A stretch of DNA of 64,000 bases from Thermoplasmata archaeon (GTDB lineage: Archaea > Thermoplasmatota > Thermoplasmata > Lutacidiplasmatales > SKW197), in assembly GCA_038874435.1 (NCBI GenBank), contig JAVZCK010000007.1, positions 1-64,000 of the forward strand, given 5' to 3'. The position numbers and the translations under genes are program-made. Under the pieces are notes generated by a model. It saw only the letters and a list, made by a program, of their open reading frames with translations. It was not told the DNA's origin and did not search any database. Positions 62,246 to 64,000 of the stretch are shown in pieces. Within the stretch, counting starts at the first letter, position 1; the number at the start of each line of letters is the position of its first letter.

Positions 62246-64000
62246 TCACTTCCAGTACTTCTTTGTCTGGGTATACTTTATCTCTGCCCTGATTATTTCC
62301 TTGATGAGTTCATCTTCGCTCTCATAACTTCTTGACAGGATTCTGGCTGCAGTGTCGGGCCCGATTCCTCTACCAGCAAGTGCAAGCAGTGCATTTTTTC
62401 CATTATCTCTGACAAGATTTGCACAGAGCCACGCACGTTCTATGTTTCGTTTCTCTGCTTTGTTCAACACTTTCAGGTCCTTTTTCGCACCAAAGTATTT
62501 TTTGCAGGTCTCAATAATACTTTTCTCCACTTTTCGCATTCCAGCTACCATCACAGAATTACACCGCAGGCAGGAGAGTCGGGTTATGTTTTTCAGTTTA
62601 TAGGTAAGCGTGGTTCCACATGACATGCAGATGAGCACCATATCTGTGTCCATGAGACGTGTCTTCACGCTATTAATGAGCTGTGCTGAAATCTCGGTCT
62701 GCACAAAACCCTGGGTTTCCGCCAACACTCTTTCACAGAAACCAGTGATACGCGGATAGTAAATCACAGTAATTTCCTTCATTGCAATTTTTTCAAGCAC
62801 GCAAATTGTGGTCTCAATATCCATATGCTCAAAAACGGTTTTTTCCACAGCTTCCTTGAACACAAGTGAGTCACGGTAGGCATCAATGAAACGCTCTATG
62901 TTTATCTGGCTATAATCTGCATCACGTTCTATCAAGCCAAACTTCTTTGCCACATTCACAAAAATCCAGCGGAAGTAGGAAATTGCGCCAACACCTTTTT
63001 CTATTATTCTTCTCAGCCCTCGTGCATTTGCTGCAAGATTTTCGATTGTCTGTTGCAACTCCCCAATCTCCAGTTGTCTTGGAAGGTCCAGCACAATCCA
63101 GTATGGTTCAGCTGAAAATCCAACGCTCTCACCGAGTTTTGCAGTGAGCAGAATGGAGATTGCTCTCGCAAGGGTTTCATTCACCCTTGAGCCAAATGCT
63201 GAAGCAATCACGCACTTCTTTCCATGTAAGCACACATGCACTGTAGTATCCAGGGGCAAGCATTCAAGTTTGGAGAGTGCTTCAATTGCCATCTTTCCAT
63301 TCTCATCAATCTCGCAATCAATGTTTTTTGTTCTAAGGATTCTTCCAGCTTCCATCGCACATTCAAAAGGTACAGGAATTTCCTCGCCAGTCCATAAGGG
63401 AGGCATTGCCAAACTCTGGCTCGGTACAACAAATACGGTATCGTCGTGAATCTCCTCCACGAGCCAGACACTGCCTTTAACCGCAAACTCTTTCCCCACT
63501 TCAAGATTTTGGACAACAAAGGACTCATCCAGTACTGCAATTATTTTTCTCGTGCTTAAGTCCTGCACCTTGTAAGTTCGCTCATCTGGAATCATTGAAA
63601 TATTGTTGTAGAAATACTCCCGCCCTCTTCTTGAGCCCTCCACACGCTTCTCTTTTATGAAAATTCTGTGGAATCTTTCAAGTTCATGGAGCACTGCTAG
63701 ATATTGCTCAGAACTCAGATTTCTGAAAGGATAGGAATTTCTCACGAGTGCATAGAATTCCTCAATCTCAAACGATTTTTCGGCGGTAGCATGGGCCACA
63801 ATCTGATTTGCCAGCACGGCAAGTGGGTTTTCACGAATTCTTATGCTTTCAATTTTTCCAGCCATCCCCATTTTTGCAAGAACTCCCGCCTCAAGGGCAT
63901 CAAGTGCATTCTCGCAGATAATTTTTCCCTCAGAGGTTCTTCCAATCCCATGGCCACTTCTTCCAATTCTTTGCAAAAGTCGCCCTACCTGCCTTGGACT
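62246..64000 (-). CDS. C-terminal part of an Lhr-type ATP-dependent DNA helicase (cut by the window edge)
   Basis: At least 584 residues, open to the window end. The first visible codons read SPRQVGRLLQRIGRSGH, the arginine-finger motif VI of Lhr/Hel308-like superfamily 2 helicases. The rest fits the large C-terminal region of Lhr proteins. A cysteine pair group (MSCG and LSCLRC, nucleotides about 62560-62640) looks like a zinc finger, and a helical end has GRGIGPDTAARIL. It unwinds DNA or RNA:DNA structures in repair. The gene is convergent with the tandem winged-helix regulator, only 5 bases apart. Confidence 0.9.
   Translation of the reverse strand, partial: SPRQVGRLLQRIGRSGHGIGRTSEGKIICENALDALEAGVLAKMGMAGKIESIRIRENPLAVLANQIVAHATAEKSFEIEEFYALVRNSYPFRNLSSEQYLAVLHELERFHRIFIKEKRVEGSRRGREYFYNNISMIPDERTYKVQDLSTRKIIAVLDESFVVQNLEVGKEFAVKGSVWLVEEIHDDTVFVVPSQSLAMPPLWTGEEIPVPFECAMEAGRILRTKNIDCEIDENGKMAIEALSKLECLPLDTTVHVCLHGKKCVIASAFGSRVNETLARAISILLTAKLGESVGFSAEPYWIVLDLPRQLEIGELQQTIENLAANARGLRRIIEKGVGAISYFRWIFVNVAKKFGLIERDADYSQINIERFIDAYRDSLVFKEAVEKTVFEHMDIETTICVLEKIAMKEITVIYYPRITGFCERVLAETQGFVQTEISAQLINSVKTRLMDTDMVLICMSCGTTLTYKLKNITRLSCLRCNSVMVAGMRKVEKSIIETCKKYFGAKKDLKVLNKAEKRNIERAWLCANLVRDNGKNALLALAGRGIGPDTAARILSRSYESEDELIKEIIRAEIKYTQTKKYWK

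Overview
The window is chromosomal DNA of an archaeon. Evidence: replication protein A subunits, TATA-binding protein, a Hef helicase-nuclease, Cbf5 with a PUA domain, an Sm-like protein next to ribosomal protein L37e, KEOPS subunit Pcc1, the archaeosine enzymes QueC and ArcS, and many genes whose start codon lies 24-29 bases downstream of a TATA box (leaderless mRNAs). The euryarchaeal RPA/Hef set, DUF835, degenerate KaiC/GvpD-like domains and the very large surface proteins point to a Thermoplasmata-type lineage (for example the MBG-D or DHVE2 relatives). That placement is inference from gene content only.

Layout. 1-363: end of an unidentified open frame and a hairpin-rich spacer. 364-2896: a short operon with two small membrane proteins, QueC and a TtuA/Ncs6-type tRNA thiolase. 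2946-8624: a giant bitopic surface protein. 8568-11174 (minus): RPA large subunit, RPA-associated protein and Pcc1, tightly coupled. 11303-28232: four neighbouring surface-protein genes, including a 2955-residue subtilase. 28233-31009: DHH phosphoesterase, metallophosphoesterase and dihydropteroate synthase. 31066-34232: a zinc-ribbon membrane protein, a DUF835 protein, and a winged-helix regulator overlapping a GvpD-like ATPase. 34283-39314 (minus): Cbf5, Hef and ArcS. 39428-43168 (minus): a second, secreted subtilase. 43383-45927 (minus): LSm, L37e, PurF and a stand-alone asparagine synthase domain. 46283-49010: PurB and an M18 aminopeptidase. 48982-49429 (minus): a MIP18/DUF59 protein and a 51-residue zinc-finger protein. 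49430-50154: a 725-base spacer without a convincing gene but with strong secondary structure. 50155-51539: TBP and a TIM-barrel hydrolase. 51547-57966 (minus): a second giant bitopic protein carrying a degenerate KaiC-like domain, DUF835, one membrane span and three beta-helix modules. 58122-59465: PurD. 59567-62240: a surface protein, then a three-span membrane protein with a tandem winged-helix regulator. 62246-64000: the C-terminal part of an Lhr-type helicase, cut by the window edge.

Taken together, the housekeeping genes (purine synthesis, tRNA modification, replication/repair, basal transcription) are interleaved with eight large exported proteins, among them two subtilases. The cell probably digests extracellular protein and carries a dense, modular surface coat. 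The most unusual observation is that the two giant bitopic proteins (2946-8624 and 51547-57966) share the same juxtamembrane stalk but have different cytoplasmic heads and different distal ectodomains. This looks like one modular family of trans-envelope proteins. Two genuine short genes were also recovered: L37e and a small zinc-finger protein.
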